Assembly (NCBI GenBank): GCA_019748175.1
Contig: JAIEPX010000008.1
Coordinates: 62,001 to 126,000, forward strand
Origin: Gammaproteobacteria bacterium
GTDB lineage: Bacteria > Pseudomonadota > Gammaproteobacteria > JAIEPX01
Direction: 5' to 3'
DNA length: 64,000 nucleotides
Below are positions 19,492 through 31,125 of the stretch, piece after piece; the stretch's first letter is position 1, and every line of letters begins with the position of its first letter. Below the pieces are notes generated by a model. It saw only the letters and a program-made list of their open reading frames with translations, was not told the origin of the DNA and did no database searches. Position numbers and translations under genes: made by a program.

Positions 19492-19789
19492 AATCTAACC
19501 TCAGACAAAAATTAATTGTCAAATACATAGCCATGGAATATCCATTGATATGTTATTTAGGAAATTTTTTTAGATATCTAACATGAACACTTAGACTAAG
19601 TGGGAGCTGCCAAAAAGTCAATAGTTATTGTGAGGAAAACTGGTATAATGCGTGTAAGATTTTGTCTATTCCTCATAGTTTTGCATTTTGTGTCATCGCT
19701 AGGCTAAATTTTCAGATGGCATAATAATGGCGTTTGGCAAATCTTTGATATAGTATTTTGATTTTTAATGGCCCTTTTGAGAAAATTTT
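19492..19789. other. Divergent intergenic region between CDPS-like gene and hemH
   Basis: AT-rich, 298 bp, no ORF of note. It should contain the divergent promoters of the CDPS-like gene (minus) and hemH (plus). A TTGACA occurs close to the minus-strand start but lacks a well-spaced -10. I see no RNA gene or strong hairpin. Confidence 0.4.
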
Positions 19790-21395
<1,606 letters not shown>

Positions 21396-21516
21396 TCATT
21401 TCATTCGACTGAGCTCATGATATGATAAACAAGTTGGAAATCATAGTGATGCTGATTAGTGACTATGAATGCGTTTTATGATGAAATCCTGGAGCGCTCA
21501 CATAGAGGACCCCTGT

Positions 21517-22350
21517 ATGATAATTTTTTCATCGGTGAATACACTATATCGGTATATTGACCGAATGATATGGAAATTTGTAAATGATGCCTGTTTTACA
21601 CGGGCAGCAGCGTTAGCCTATACGACCTTATTGGCCTTAGTGCCCCTGATGACGGTGAGTTTAGCGTTATTATCGGCATTTCCAGTGTTTCAAGACGGCG
21701 CACAAAAGATTCAGGATTTTGTGTTTTCAAATTTTGTTGCTGGTTCAGCTGATATTATTCAACAACATCTTCAGAGCTTTGTAGATTCTGCACGACATTT
21801 GTCTCCCACCGGTTTATTTTTTTTGGTTGTTACAGCCATTATGATGATATTCAATATGGAGTCGGATTTAAATGCCATTTGGCGAGTAAAGCAGCGACGT
21901 CATGGTGTTTCAGCATTTTTAATTTATTGGGGAGTGTTGACTTTGCTGCCTATTTCAGTGGGTGTTGGAATAGCAGTGAGTACAAATTTAGCAGCATTAC
22001 CTCTAGTTGTTGAAATGGGTGAGTTTCTCGACATAAAAACGATGCTCTTGCGATGTCTGCCCAATTTGATAACATGGATGTCATTCACAATATTGTATGT
22101 CACATTGCCAAATTGTGTAGTAAAAATAAGACATGCTATTTGGGGTGGTTTAGTCGCTATGATATTATTTAGTTGGGCTAAATTTGGATTTAGTTGGTAT
22201 TTAATTAATTTTCCATCCTACGAATTACTTTATGGTGCATTGGCAACGATACCAATATTTTTATTGTGGTTGTATATGACCTGGTTAATTATTTTATTTG
22301 GTGCGGTTGTCGCTTATGTTATCGCTAATGGAAATGAAACGGAAATTTAA
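21517..22350 (+). CDS. YihY/UPF0761 family inner membrane protein
   Basis: About 277 residues with six hydrophobic helices. The family signature FTRAAALAYTTLLALVPLMTV is at the N-terminus and the C-terminal helices include LLYGALATIPIFLLWLYMTW. The family was once called ribonuclease BN, a name now withdrawn; its role in the envelope is unclear. The longest frame starts at 21469, but the ATG at 21517 has GAGG about 9 nt upstream and gives a conventional N-terminus. Its stop lies 1 bp before the L,D-transpeptidase start, so the two are an operon. Confidence 0.88.
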   Translation: MIIFSSVNTLYRYIDRMIWKFVNDACFTRAAALAYTTLLALVPLMTVSLALLSAFPVFQDGAQKIQDFVFSNFVAGSADIIQQHLQSFVDSARHLSPTGLFFLVVTAIMMIFNMESDLNAIWRVKQRRHGVSAFLIYWGVLTLLPISVGVGIAVSTNLAALPLVVEMGEFLDIKTMLLRCLPNLITWMSFTILYVTLPNCVVKIRHAIWGGLVAMILFSWAKFGFSWYLINFPSYELLYGALATIPIFLLWLYMTWLIILFGAVVAYVIANGNETEI

Positions 22351-22351
22351 A

Positions 22352-23368
22352 ATGAAAATGATCAAAGCATTATCAGTACTATTACTTATTGTAGGTATTC
22401 ATTCGTCAGTTTGCGCGGCTGTTTTTCCTTTAGGCCGCGAGGGTGATGATCTTATTGGAAACGTGAGTAATACCATCGTTCAAGAAGGTGATAATTTTTT
22501 TACCATCGCTCATCGTCTTGATTTGGGCTATATGGAATTAATTGAAGCCAACCAAGGCGTGAATCCAGATAAACCCATTCCAGGCACTGTAATAATTATT
22601 CCGTCGCGCTATATTTTACCGAATACGCTGCGTCAAGGAATCATCATTAATTTAGCAGAAATGCGGATGTATTATTTTCCAAAAAATTCAAAAGAAGTGT
22701 GGACATTTCCTGTTGGAATCGGGCGACAAGGTTCTCAAACGCCCGATGGAGTTATGACGGTGATTGAACATATGGATCATCCAACATGGCACGCTCCAGA
22801 ATCAGTGCGTGCTGAAAGAGCAAAAGAAGGCATTGAAATTCCTAAAATGGTTCCTCCAGGGCCCGACAATCCTTTAGGTGAATATGCACTACGATTATCA
22901 ATGCAAACTTATTTAATTCATGGCACCAACGATAATACCGGGGTAGGGCGTCGGAGTAGTTCGGGATGTTTGAGAATGTATCCAGAAGATATCGAGAAAT
23001 TATATCATGCAGTAAAAAAAGGGGAGACTGTTAAAGTTATTAATGCTCCTTATAAAATTGGACGACACGATGGAGATGTTTATGTTGAAGGCCATCTGCC
23101 ATTGCAAGAAGTGCAAGGAAAATACGCTAATCTTGATAAAGTCCTAGAGAAAAATTTGTTTGAAATGGGCGGTACTCAAATTCAACAAGCTGTGGATATG
23201 AAAAAAGCGCTGAGAATTGCCTCTGAGCAGCAGGGACTACCGCAGCGTGTATCACATTTGAAAGAGATGACTAGTCTAGGAAATTCTATCGCACAAAGTT
23301 TGGCGGAAGCTACTACTCCGGATGAAAGCAAACAGCACAAAAGCGGTGCAGGAAAAGTCAATGAGTGA
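22352..23368 (+). CDS. Periplasmic L,D-transpeptidase (YkuD/ErfK family) with LysM-like domain
   Basis: About 338 residues. The frame opens at 22298 inside yihY, but the ATG at 22352, just after the yihY stop, begins a clear signal peptide (MKMIKALSVLLLIVGI, cleavage after VCA). A LysM-like segment follows (VQEGDNFFTIAHRL to PGTVIIIPSRY), then the YkuD domain with catalytic motif HGT and, 17 residues on, SSGCLRM containing the Cys nucleophile. It would make 3-3 cross-links or attach proteins to peptidoglycan. The C-terminal 70 residues are a helical extension. The thioesterase start overlaps its end. Confidence 0.92.
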   Translation: MKMIKALSVLLLIVGIHSSVCAAVFPLGREGDDLIGNVSNTIVQEGDNFFTIAHRLDLGYMELIEANQGVNPDKPIPGTVIIIPSRYILPNTLRQGIIINLAEMRMYYFPKNSKEVWTFPVGIGRQGSQTPDGVMTVIEHMDHPTWHAPESVRAERAKEGIEIPKMVPPGPDNPLGEYALRLSMQTYLIHGTNDNTGVGRRSSSGCLRMYPEDIEKLYHAVKKGETVKVINAPYKIGRHDGDVYVEGHLPLQEVQGKYANLDKVLEKNLFEMGGTQIQQAVDMKKALRIASEQQGLPQRVSHLKEMTSLGNSIAQSLAEATTPDESKQHKSGAGKVNE

Positions 23369-23834
23369 TGCTATCTCATCCTATACAAAGGAATTTCACG
23401 TGCGATGGGCAGATTGCGACTTTAATGGTCATATGCGTCATTCCGCATTCAATGACTATGGGGCGCATATTCGAGTGTCAATGTTCAGCGAGTTCGGATT
23501 ACCCATTGAAAAATTAATGCATGAACGAATGGGGCCTGTTTTATTCCGTGAAGAAACGCGATTTTACAAAGAATTGCGACTCAATGAAAAATTTACAGTT
23601 GATTGCGAAATAATTTCGATGAGACGCAACGGAAAAATTTGGTCTATGCACCATCATTTTTATAACGTTAATAATGATCTAGCAGCGGAAATCACCGTTG
23701 AAGGTGCTTGGATGGATTTAGATAAAAGAAAGGTCGTGACGCCTCCTGCTGATTATATGGAGTTCATCAATAAATTTCCTCGAGGCAAAGAATTCGTTTG
23801 GCTTGATAACAGTCAAGATAATCGAGAAAGCTGA
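23361..23834 (+). CDS. Hotdog-fold acyl-CoA thioesterase (4HBT/YbgC-like)
   Basis: About 157 residues. The frame is open from 23322, but ATG 23361 has AGGA 7 nt upstream and overlaps the preceding stop by 8 bp, indicating translational coupling. The motif [20 protein letters not shown] carries the catalytic Asp of the 4-hydroxybenzoyl-CoA thioesterase type (xDxDxxGH), and the last third is the hotdog strand segment. The substrate is an acyl-CoA or acyl-ACP of unknown chain. The 3' end overlaps proS (convergent) by 22 bp. Confidence 0.88.
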   Translation: MSDAISSYTKEFHVRWADCDFNGHMRHSAFNDYGAHIRVSMFSEFGLPIEKLMHERMGPVLFREETRFYKELRLNEKFTVDCEIISMRRNGKIWSMHHHFYNVNNDLAAEITVEGAWMDLDKRKVVTPPADYMEFINKFPRGKEFVWLDNSQDNRES

Positions 23835-25528
23835 GTTTTTAATTCATCAAGATAAGTATCCAACGGTAATTCTTTCGTCTCACTACTGTTTCGTGCTTTA
23901 TATTCGATGATATTGGCATCGAGTCCTTTATCGCCTAGAACCAATCGATGAGGAATTCCGATAAGATCGCAATCAGCAAATAATACACCAGGTCTTTCTT
24001 GTCTATCGTCGTAAAGCACATCGTAGCCTGCAGCAACTAATTCACTGTAAATTTTTTCGCACACTTTTTTGAGTCGATCAGATTTGTGTAAATTAACAGG
24101 GATAAAAGCGATTTGAAACGGCGCTAAGGGTTCTGGCCACAGAATGCCCTGTTCATCGTGATTTTGTTCTATCGCTGCAGCGACAATGCGCGATATTCCA
24201 ATGCCATAGCAACCCATGAGCATGGATCGTGCTTTTCCTGATTCATCGCACACATTGGCGTTCATGGCTTTGCTGTACTTATCACCGAGTTGAAAAATAT
24301 GGCCTACCTCAATTCCGCGCGCGAATTTTAATTTGCCTTTGCCATCGGGGCTTATATCACCCGGTACGACATTTCGTAAGTCAGCAACTTCAATCTCGCC
24401 CACATCGCGTTGCCAGTCTGCATTTTGATAATGTTTATTGTCTTGGTTTGCACCACAAACAAAATCGCCGAGCACTGCGGCATCACGATCGACAATTAAA
24501 GGAATCTTTAATTTCACAGGGCCGATGCAACCCGCTTTGCATCCTAGATTTTTTTGAATAATATCATCTTTGACAAATTGCAACGGACTTGCCACTTTGG
24601 GATGTTTTGCCGCTTTAATAGCGTTGAGTTCGTGATCACCTCGCAAAGCAAGAGCAACGATTTCAGTTTCAGAACCTTTGACCAACAATGTTTTGACTAA
24701 TTGCTGAGGTTTAATATCTAAAAATTGACACACTTGATCTACTGTGTAGTGACTATTGGTATCAATTAATGTTAGGGGTTCATTTGATTTTGAGGCTGTA
24801 GAGTTTGGAGCCAATGCTTCAGCGCGTTCTACGTTCGCCGCGTAATCACTCTCATCACTGAAGGCCAGTAAATCTTCGCCGGTATTGGCCAAGACTTGAA
24901 ATTCATGTGATAAATTACCACCAATGCTACCAGTGTCTGCAAGAACGGGGCGAAAATCTAAACCTAATCGAGTAAAAATTTTAGTATAGGCTTCAAACAT
25001 TGTCTGATAAGTTTTTTCCAACGATTCAGCATCAAGATGAAAAGAATACGCATCTTTCATCAAGAATTCACGCGAACGCATCACACCAAAACGTGGACGA
25101 ATTTCATCGCGGAATTTCATTTGAATTTGAAAAAATGAAAGCGGTAATTGTTTATAGCTGCGAATTTTATTTCTAGCGATATCGGTGATCACTTCTTCAT
25201 GAGTAGGGCCAAAGCAAAACTCTCGTTTGTGTCGGTCGTTAATGCGCAACATATCAGGACCGTATTGTTCCCATCGTCCTGACTCAGTCCAAAGTTCAGC
25301 CGGTTGTATGGCGGGCATTAATAATTCACTAGCTCCGATTTTATTCATTTCTTCGCGGACCACAGCCTCAACCTTTTTGAGTACGCGTAAACCCAGCGGT
25401 AGCCATGTGTAAATGCCCGACGCCAGTTTTGAAATCATTCCAGTTCGAAGCATCAGCTTGTGGCTGACAATTTCCGCATCGGCCGGCGTTTCTTTTTGTG
25501 TGACTAGTAAAAATTGTGAGGTGCGCAT
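23813..25528 (-). CDS. proS: Prolyl-tRNA synthetase
   Basis: 571 residues, the bacterial-type ProRS with an editing (INS) domain between motifs 2 and 3. Visible signatures: N-terminal [30 protein letters not shown], motif 2 region [13 protein letters not shown], the INS domain about 225-405, motif 3 region [17 protein letters not shown], and the anticodon-binding domain from about 465. It charges tRNA-Pro and edits mischarged Ala-tRNA-Pro. The start at 25528 gives the canonical N-terminus. Confidence 0.98.
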   Translation of the reverse strand: MRTSQFLLVTQKETPADAEIVSHKLMLRTGMISKLASGIYTWLPLGLRVLKKVEAVVREEMNKIGASELLMPAIQPAELWTESGRWEQYGPDMLRINDRHKREFCFGPTHEEVITDIARNKIRSYKQLPLSFFQIQMKFRDEIRPRFGVMRSREFLMKDAYSFHLDAESLEKTYQTMFEAYTKIFTRLGLDFRPVLADTGSIGGNLSHEFQVLANTGEDLLAFSDESDYAANVERAEALAPNSTASKSNEPLTLIDTNSHYTVDQVCQFLDIKPQQLVKTLLVKGSETEIVALALRGDHELNAIKAAKHPKVASPLQFVKDDIIQKNLGCKAGCIGPVKLKIPLIVDRDAAVLGDFVCGANQDNKHYQNADWQRDVGEIEVADLRNVVPGDISPDGKGKLKFARGIEVGHIFQLGDKYSKAMNANVCDESGKARSMLMGCYGIGISRIVAAAIEQNHDEQGILWPEPLAPFQIAFIPVNLHKSDRLKKVCEKIYSELVAAGYDVLYDDRQERPGVLFADCDLIGIPHRLVLGDKGLDANIIEYKARNSSETKELPLDTYLDELKTQLSRLS

Positions 25529-25646
25529 AAAAATCCTATTTAATTATTCACCCAACCTGGACAAAATCTGAACGTTTTAGCCATTCTAGCCAAGGTGGTG
25601 CAAGGATAATGATCATACTAATCTAAGGTGATGAGAGCAAGATACT

Positions 25647-27437
25647 TTATTTCTTTTGTTGGCTAGTGCGAGGTTCGGATACCTGTTCAGGTGACGCCTT
25701 AGGTTCGCTCTTGGGAGTTGGGGCGCGTATAGCATGGGTGATCATCTTACCAAGAATGTCTTCAGACCTTGATTCTTTGGAAATTCCAGACTCTAGTCTT
25801 TCATCGTGTATGGCTTTATACGTTTCTCGTAATATTGTAACGATTTCTTGCTGCGTTTTTGGTGGATCAGCTGATATTTTGTTTATCGCATCGGTTAGTG
25901 AACTCCTTACCGTAGTGTAATATTTTTCTCTTTTTGAGGATACTATACTTTCAATACCCTCAATAATTCTTTGTAATAAACTTTGATTGCGAGCCGCTTT
26001 TAATTCATGAATCATTCTTTCTTGTAAAGACGGTTCTTTTGCTTCAAATCGAACTTTGAGTTGAGTGGTTAATTTACTATTCGGGTATTTCAATATGAAT
26101 GCATCAACTTTACCTTTGATCTCATCTTCTTTATTAACAAACGATCGGTTTAATATATTTTTACAATCTTGAAGCAGTTTTTTAGCAGCTATTTTTTCCT
26201 CGCTGCCGATTAGTGGATTTTGTCTAAATGCATGGATGGCCATTACCACTCGAAGGTAGTTACCATCGAGACGATCTTTTGATGGATTAAAGAAAACTTG
26301 AGACTTTTTTTCAGGATGTGCTTCAAACGTTTTTTCTAACCAATCTTTAACGCTCGGATGTTCACTTAATTCAGTGTTTGAATTTTCTTTTTTTCTCTTA
26401 TCATCAGGATCACACATATATTGAAATGTAACAGGAAACTGTTGTGCAAATAATTTTAAATGTTGCTGGTTCATAAAACAGTGAGAGAGAATGGGGGTAT
26501 AATCTTCGCGATGACGAGCTGCATAGCGAACTTTTGAAAATGGGCCGTAATTATCCAGGAGGCAAATCATGGTTGAATATTTTCGTAATAATCCTACAGG
26601 ATCGGTATCGGTTCTTGGCTCATATTCAGAACGCTTTTCTTTAACAATTTTCATCGGATATTGTGGATCTTCTCTAAATGTTGTGCCCCATTCTTTAAGA
26701 CGATCGATAGCTATATCCTGTACTAATTCGGTTGCATCATCTGTCCCAGGGTTTTTATCTGATAATCGACTGTGAATGCCATGGTGTCCTGGCATTGGCA
26801 AACATTCCACTTGAGTGCTTTCGAAGTCTTGAGGTTTTAACGTACTATAATCTTGGGGTCTAAAGACAGCGCGATTTTCATGAAGCGCAATGGTAGAAAC
26901 ATAATGTTTCACATTAGGCGGAATAATTTGTGCCGTTTCTGCGCCTTGTCTTCCTGGGCCAGGAACAGGTTCGATGGCAATAATATTAATTTTTATTTGA
27001 GGATAAAATTGATACATCAAATTGGCAAATCGTAAACACGCATCGGCTCCACGACTAAATCCGACCATGTTAATGGTGTCTGGGAGTGGATGTTGTTTTT
27101 CGACATGCATCAGCATTTCAACGAGATTCTGTTCGACGCCCCAACCTGTTGCGGCGGCGGCTAATTCAGTCACTTTTTGCGGAACAACTGTCCTTTGAGG
27201 GACTTTTTTGCCTGTCACTCGATCAATTTTGTAGGTGCCAGGTATCGTCGGTGCCATTCCAGAGCGGGCTTTGCCCCCAGGACCGTTAACGACGTACCCT
27301 CCGGACGAGCATTGCTCGGAAAGCGCAGATATCACGGTTTTGATTCGACCTTCTTCATGATACCGTGTTCCATGTAGAAAGAATGTTAAAGTACTCACAC
27401 TGAAATTATAGTCCAAAATCGGGGAGATGGTTGACAC
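25647..27437 (-). CDS. Alpha/beta-hydrolase (DUF2235/DUF5621-like lipase fold), candidate effector
   Basis: 596 residues from a GTG at 27437; GTG 27398, just before the first strand STLTFFLHGTRYH, is an alternative. The N-terminal about 270 residues are hydrolase-like: LTFFLHGT (oxyanion region), NMVGFSRGADACLRF with nucleophilic Ser near residue 126 in GFSRG, then strand INIIAIEPVPGPG. A late His may be in the GHHGIHSRLSD segment. The rest is helical and charged, ending in a Pro/Ser/Lys/Glu-rich tail. The GFSRG type is shared by DUF2235 lipases and a Legionella effector-like family (from memory). No signal peptide. It is divergent from the PAS-LuxR regulator, which may control it. Confidence 0.7.
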   Translation of the reverse strand: MSTISPILDYNFSVSTLTFFLHGTRYHEEGRIKTVISALSEQCSSGGYVVNGPGGKARSGMAPTIPGTYKIDRVTGKKVPQRTVVPQKVTELAAAATGWGVEQNLVEMLMHVEKQHPLPDTINMVGFSRGADACLRFANLMYQFYPQIKINIIAIEPVPGPGRQGAETAQIIPPNVKHYVSTIALHENRAVFRPQDYSTLKPQDFESTQVECLPMPGHHGIHSRLSDKNPGTDDATELVQDIAIDRLKEWGTTFREDPQYPMKIVKEKRSEYEPRTDTDPVGLLRKYSTMICLLDNYGPFSKVRYAARHREDYTPILSHCFMNQQHLKLFAQQFPVTFQYMCDPDDKRKKENSNTELSEHPSVKDWLEKTFEAHPEKKSQVFFNPSKDRLDGNYLRVVMAIHAFRQNPLIGSEEKIAAKKLLQDCKNILNRSFVNKEDEIKGKVDAFILKYPNSKLTTQLKVRFEAKEPSLQERMIHELKAARNQSLLQRIIEGIESIVSSKREKYYTTVRSSLTDAINKISADPPKTQQEIVTILRETYKAIHDERLESGISKESRSEDILGKMITHAIRAPTPKSEPKASPEQVSEPRTSQQKK

Positions 27438-27480
27438 GGTCGGTCAATGGTTGGAAAATGGACCAAAGGGATGAAATCAA

Positions 27481-28218
27481 ATGACTAGACGAGAGAAAGT
27501 TTTTGATGCGCATGGAGACTTGCTTGTTCAGCGATATAAGCAAGGCGTTGCACTTGTCAAACCACCTTTACACGATGAAAATATTATTAATCGAATTTCT
27601 TCTATTTATAATCTCCCAATCACGGCCTATTTTTTAGATGCCGATAGTCGAATAGTTAATTCAAATGATGCAACAGCTCAATTGGTTGGTGCGAGTTCTT
27701 ACAAAGATATGGTTGGAAAATCTGTGGAATGTTTTGCAAAGCGAGCTTCAGTTGAAAAAGTGTTGGCCACTGACAAAGAAGTCTTGCACACGAAAATGAT
27801 GAGAGTAACAGAAGAGACGGGTGATATTTCAAATTCTGTCAGTATACAAGCATTATCCTTTAAATTTCCTTGGTATTATGAAGATACAGTTATTGGAATT
27901 TTTGGTTGTTCAATTAAAATGAACGGTCTTGGGGTTGGTGAATTAGCGTATGCTTTTTCTCAATTGATAACGACGGGGTTGTTAGGTTCTGCTCATTCGT
28001 TACCCATGACGATGTCATCAAATTATCAATTACAATTAGCGCAATTAACGGAACGAGAGAAACAAGTTTTATCGTTGTTGGTGCGTGGAAAAACGGCAAA
28101 AGAAATTGGAAATCGTTTAGGAATTTCACGACGCACGGTTGAGCATCATATTGAGTCATTAAAATTTAAAACCAATAGTAAATTTAAGTCCGATTTGATT
28201 GATAAATTTATAGATTAA
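27481..28218 (+). CDS. PAS-LuxR transcriptional regulator
   Basis: 245 residues. A PAS-like domain lies about 40-150 (ITAYFLDADSRIVNSND). The C-terminal LuxR helix-turn-helix has the normal order LTEREKQVLSLLVRGKTAKE, then IGNRLGISRRTVEHHIESL. There is no receiver domain, so the PAS rather than phosphorylation probably senses the signal. It starts 43 bp from the divergent hydrolase gene. It shares architecture with the regulator at 53280-54008 and its PAS type recalls the kinase at 14374. Confidence 0.9.
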   Translation: MTRREKVFDAHGDLLVQRYKQGVALVKPPLHDENIINRISSIYNLPITAYFLDADSRIVNSNDATAQLVGASSYKDMVGKSVECFAKRASVEKVLATDKEVLHTKMMRVTEETGDISNSVSIQALSFKFPWYYEDTVIGIFGCSIKMNGLGVGELAYAFSQLITTGLLGSAHSLPMTMSSNYQLQLAQLTEREKQVLSLLVRGKTAKEIGNRLGISRRTVEHHIESLKFKTNSKFKSDLIDKFID

Positions 28219-28311
28219 AATCAATTTGAAATTGGTGCATCGATTATTCAAGGAGTATCCGAAAACTGCAACGCCTTAAACTCCCTATGGCCTGTTCAGT
28301 TTATTTGTCGC

Positions 28312-28345
28312 AAAAAAGAGGCGCTTCTCTTGCAAGAAGCGCCTC
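28312..28345 (-). terminator. Rho-independent terminator of the secreted hydrolase gene
   Basis: On the minus strand a GC-rich perfect stem GAGGCGCTTCT/AGAAGCGCCTC with a short loop (28318-28345) is followed by six T residues (28317-28312). It lies 26 bp after the stop of the hydrolase gene. It is the clearest terminator in the window. Confidence 0.9.
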
Positions 28346-28370
28346 ATGAGCCCTTAAGTCGACATCTGAG

Positions 28371-30542
28371 CTAATTGTTAGTGCTACAAGAAGATACGCC
28401 ATTACCCAGATAAAAGATTTCATAAGCTGATGGCAAAATCACCGGTTTTGTCAGCTTCGTGAAATCAACATTATCGATTCTCAATTCATAGGCACTGGAT
28501 TGACCGGTTGCGACTCCGATTCCTCCTAACCAATTAGGATCGTATTCAGTACCCACGCCACTCATATCGCCATAAATAATTTCAATTTTGCCAGTTTTAT
28601 AAATGACTACTTGGAAAGTATTAGGTGGAATTCCAATGCTGCAACACATAGGTACTTGATCGAAGGTAATAACGATCCGATCAGCTAGCACTTTCTTAAA
28701 CACGCCATGTCCAGCTGGAGCATTTTGAGGGCTTAAATCAGCCCACAGGCCTGCTATTGTGGGAAGACCATTCAAGAGAATTTCACCACTCATTGCCCAG
28801 GGAGAGTACGCTCCAGTTGAGTAGAATGGCGTTAGAGTAGTGGCCCCTGTTAAATCAAGCGCGCCTGGGGGTGTAGCCATTATCACGCCATTAGCAAAGA
28901 GGGTGATATTATTAATCAACCCGACATTGGGTACTGGAAATGAAAAGGGTAGCGTAATCGACTGCATTGTATCATCGGAACTCACGTCATCCCAATTGAG
29001 ACGATCGGTTCCTTTATCTAAAAGCGTATTCCCTTTGCTAAAACTGATTTGATAAAAATGGCCGTCTTTCGTGGGATTAAAGCTCAATTTATTACCGTTT
29101 TGAATATCCACTAAATGATCAGGTTGTGCCTGACAATTAGCAGCAACTTTGGCCAGTGGATTAAATACTTGAGCAAGGGGTGAATCCGTCAGATAGAGTG
29201 AATAAATTTGCTGACCTTTTAATATTTTATTGAAAAAAGAAACGATGTACCATTTTTGCATTCGAGAGATTTCGGTATAAGGGACAGCCGGTCTCAAGGG
29301 CATTAGTTGCTTCATATCACCGATGTTAATTAAGGTGCCGGCGTTAGTTGTACTTGCAAGACTATTCTCAAAAGTACCTACTAACAAATCATTCACAATG
29401 TTGTTTTGCAGCTGTTGGGAGACCCCATTAAATATAGTCTGATCACAGTCCGCAAAGATATCCACGCTTGCTATACCGAATGAAAAATAGACGGATGCGT
29501 AATCATTCAAATTCCCAGGATTTTGATCAGCTGCTAAAAGATTCGTATGAATTCTTTCGCAAAGATTATCACCTGAGCCTGAGGGATGAAGCAGCCCAGC
29601 AATATCAACATAATATTTTGGGTTGCTATTGATGAGTTGCGGAAAAATACTAACATTATTATTTAAATTAGCATTAACATCCGCATCTTGATAGAGCATA
29701 ACAGGCACTGTTACATTGGCAAAATCTGCCGCTGTAAAGCTGCCAGGATCTGAACCGTCCATTGCAACGGCTGCTTTTATTCTACTATCAGGTAATAGGG
29801 CTGGTGAGGCGCTTTGCTGACCGGCCACAGTCACCATGGTGGTGAAACCACCCAGCGAATATCCGAAAAGCCCAATTTGATTTGGATTGATTCGAGAAGC
29901 AAATTGAGGTGCTATCGCAGGATTTTGCATTGCTGTAATAACGAAACGAACATCTTTAGAACGTCCGATTGTTCTCCCTACGCCACTGGACAAGGGAGTA
30001 TCTGGCAAACCTAGCATTCGATTTATTGCTAAATTAAAATTACTACCGGTGTGCTCAATTCCAACGACGATATACCCATGGCTGGCCAGTGTTTCACTCA
30101 AATCACGATTACCTGTGATGGAGCTGCTTGCAGAACCATGCGAATAAATGAGCAACGGAAAGGGCCCATTTGCCACAGGCACGCCTTCACGCGTGCTATT
30201 GTTGCTAGGATATACTGCGCTAAAATGAAGTAACGAATAGCCAGAGTGTGTGCCATCATAGATGGGGTTATTAAGGGTATATTGTGTTAAAGGTCCCGAT
30301 TGACTGGTAGTGGGGTACCAGATATGTAAAAACAATTCCCGCCCTACGGGAGTTCCAGTGGTTGAGCCGTTGGGATTCCTAGAAGGATCTTTGACCAACA
30401 AAGTAGTATGTCCTACTTTGTAGGCTCCCAGGCTGGTTGGATCAAAAAGCCCTAAAGCGTACGCATTGATAGACCAGCTCAGGGATACCAGGAGAAGAGA
30501 CAAGGTGAAAGACTTAAACATGGATAAATGATGCTTGTTCAT
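28371..30542 (-). CDS. Secreted alpha/beta-hydrolase (PAF-acetylhydrolase-like) with nidogen-like C-terminal domain
   Basis: 723 residues with a signal peptide (hydrophobic core FTLSLLLVSLSWS, cleavage after AYA near residue 29). The hydrolase part (about 35-430) shows LFLHIWYPTT, LLIYSHGSASS (oxyanion), the nucleophile elbow GLFGYSLGGFTTM with Ser near 228, and IKAAVAMDGSDPG, a pattern like bacterial PAF-acetylhydrolase/dienelactone hydrolases. Residues about 540-710 are beta-rich (VITFDQVPMCCSIG, FQVVIYKTGKIEIIYGDMS), resembling nidogen-like beta-sandwich modules. Probably periplasmic or type II secreted; substrate unknown, possibly a phospholipid ester. AGGTTAG precedes the start. Confidence 0.8.
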   Translation of the reverse strand: MNKHHLSMFKSFTLSLLLVSLSWSINAYALGLFDPTSLGAYKVGHTTLLVKDPSRNPNGSTTGTPVGRELFLHIWYPTTSQSGPLTQYTLNNPIYDGTHSGYSLLHFSAVYPSNNSTREGVPVANGPFPLLIYSHGSASSSITGNRDLSETLASHGYIVVGIEHTGSNFNLAINRMLGLPDTPLSSGVGRTIGRSKDVRFVITAMQNPAIAPQFASRINPNQIGLFGYSLGGFTTMVTVAGQQSASPALLPDSRIKAAVAMDGSDPGSFTAADFANVTVPVMLYQDADVNANLNNNVSIFPQLINSNPKYYVDIAGLLHPSGSGDNLCERIHTNLLAADQNPGNLNDYASVYFSFGIASVDIFADCDQTIFNGVSQQLQNNIVNDLLVGTFENSLASTTNAGTLINIGDMKQLMPLRPAVPYTEISRMQKWYIVSFFNKILKGQQIYSLYLTDSPLAQVFNPLAKVAANCQAQPDHLVDIQNGNKLSFNPTKDGHFYQISFSKGNTLLDKGTDRLNWDDVSSDDTMQSITLPFSFPVPNVGLINNITLFANGVIMATPPGALDLTGATTLTPFYSTGAYSPWAMSGEILLNGLPTIAGLWADLSPQNAPAGHGVFKKVLADRIVITFDQVPMCCSIGIPPNTFQVVIYKTGKIEIIYGDMSGVGTEYDPNWLGGIGVATGQSSAYELRIDNVDFTKLTKPVILPSAYEIFYLGNGVSSCSTNN

Positions 30543-30834
30543 ACTAACCTCCGCTCTAAACTAACTCGTTTGCCAAGACTTCCCGAGGCGAAAAGCCTCT
30601 CAAAAGTTGGCGCTATTCATACCATTTGATCTTCGTCAACCAGTCGTGACTCCTTTTGCTCAGGGGTGCTTTTTTTAGCTCCCATACTCTACATTATAGC
30701 AGATTCTGGGAAATCAATGGCTCTTTAAAGATAACTACTAACGGCTATTCTCGCGTTTTCACTTCGCCATTGAAATAGACCCCATCTTGACCAAAAAGCC
30801 TGAATACGTTAGGTTGGGACGTTTGGGAGGTGGT
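30543..30834. other. Divergent intergenic region between secreted hydrolase and fmdB
   Basis: 292 bp. It contains a 5-bp stem hairpin GAGGC-GAAAA-GCCTC near 30583-30601 and the ribosome site of fmdB (GGGAGGTGGT). No gene or RNA is recognised. Confidence 0.35.
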
Positions 30835-31125
30835 ATGCCAATATACGAGTATCAATGTGCCAATTGTGGCCAAAAAACCGAAGTTATTCAAAAAATTAGC
30901 GATGAACCATTGCAGCATTGTGAAGCTTGTGGCAAGGATTCGCTCGAAAAACTAATTTCAGCGACCCATTTTCAATTGAAAGGCAGTGGTTGGTATAAAG
31001 CGCCAACGACTGAAAAAAGTGCTGGTGCTGGTACTGAAAGTGCTTCAAAATCTACGGCTGCTGAATCAAGTGCTCCGTCGAGCAGTGTTGAGAAGCCAGT
31101 CCCAAAATCAAATAAGGATAAGTAG
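30835..31125 (+). CDS. FmdB-family zinc-ribbon regulatory protein
   Basis: 96 residues starting MPIYEYQCANCGQ. The longest frame begins at 30787, but ATG 30835 has a strong GGGAGG site and the canonical family N-terminus. Two CxxC pairs (CANC, CEAC) make the zinc ribbon, followed by the F-x-L-K-G-x-G-W-Y motif and a Ser/Lys/Ala-rich tail. Function is poorly known. In many gammaproteobacteria it lies directly before the DUF502 gene and aspS, as here; the stop and the DUF502 GTG share one base. Confidence 0.92.
   Translation: MPIYEYQCANCGQKTEVIQKISDEPLQHCEACGKDSLEKLISATHFQLKGSGWYKAPTTEKSAGAGTESASKSTAAESSAPSSSVEKPVPKSNKDK

Noticed and set aside
27398..27480. TATAAT in the divergent region between the hydrolase and PAS-LuxR genes
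   Set aside because: It lies within the longest hydrolase frame and has no -35 box at usable spacing, so it was not called as a promoter.
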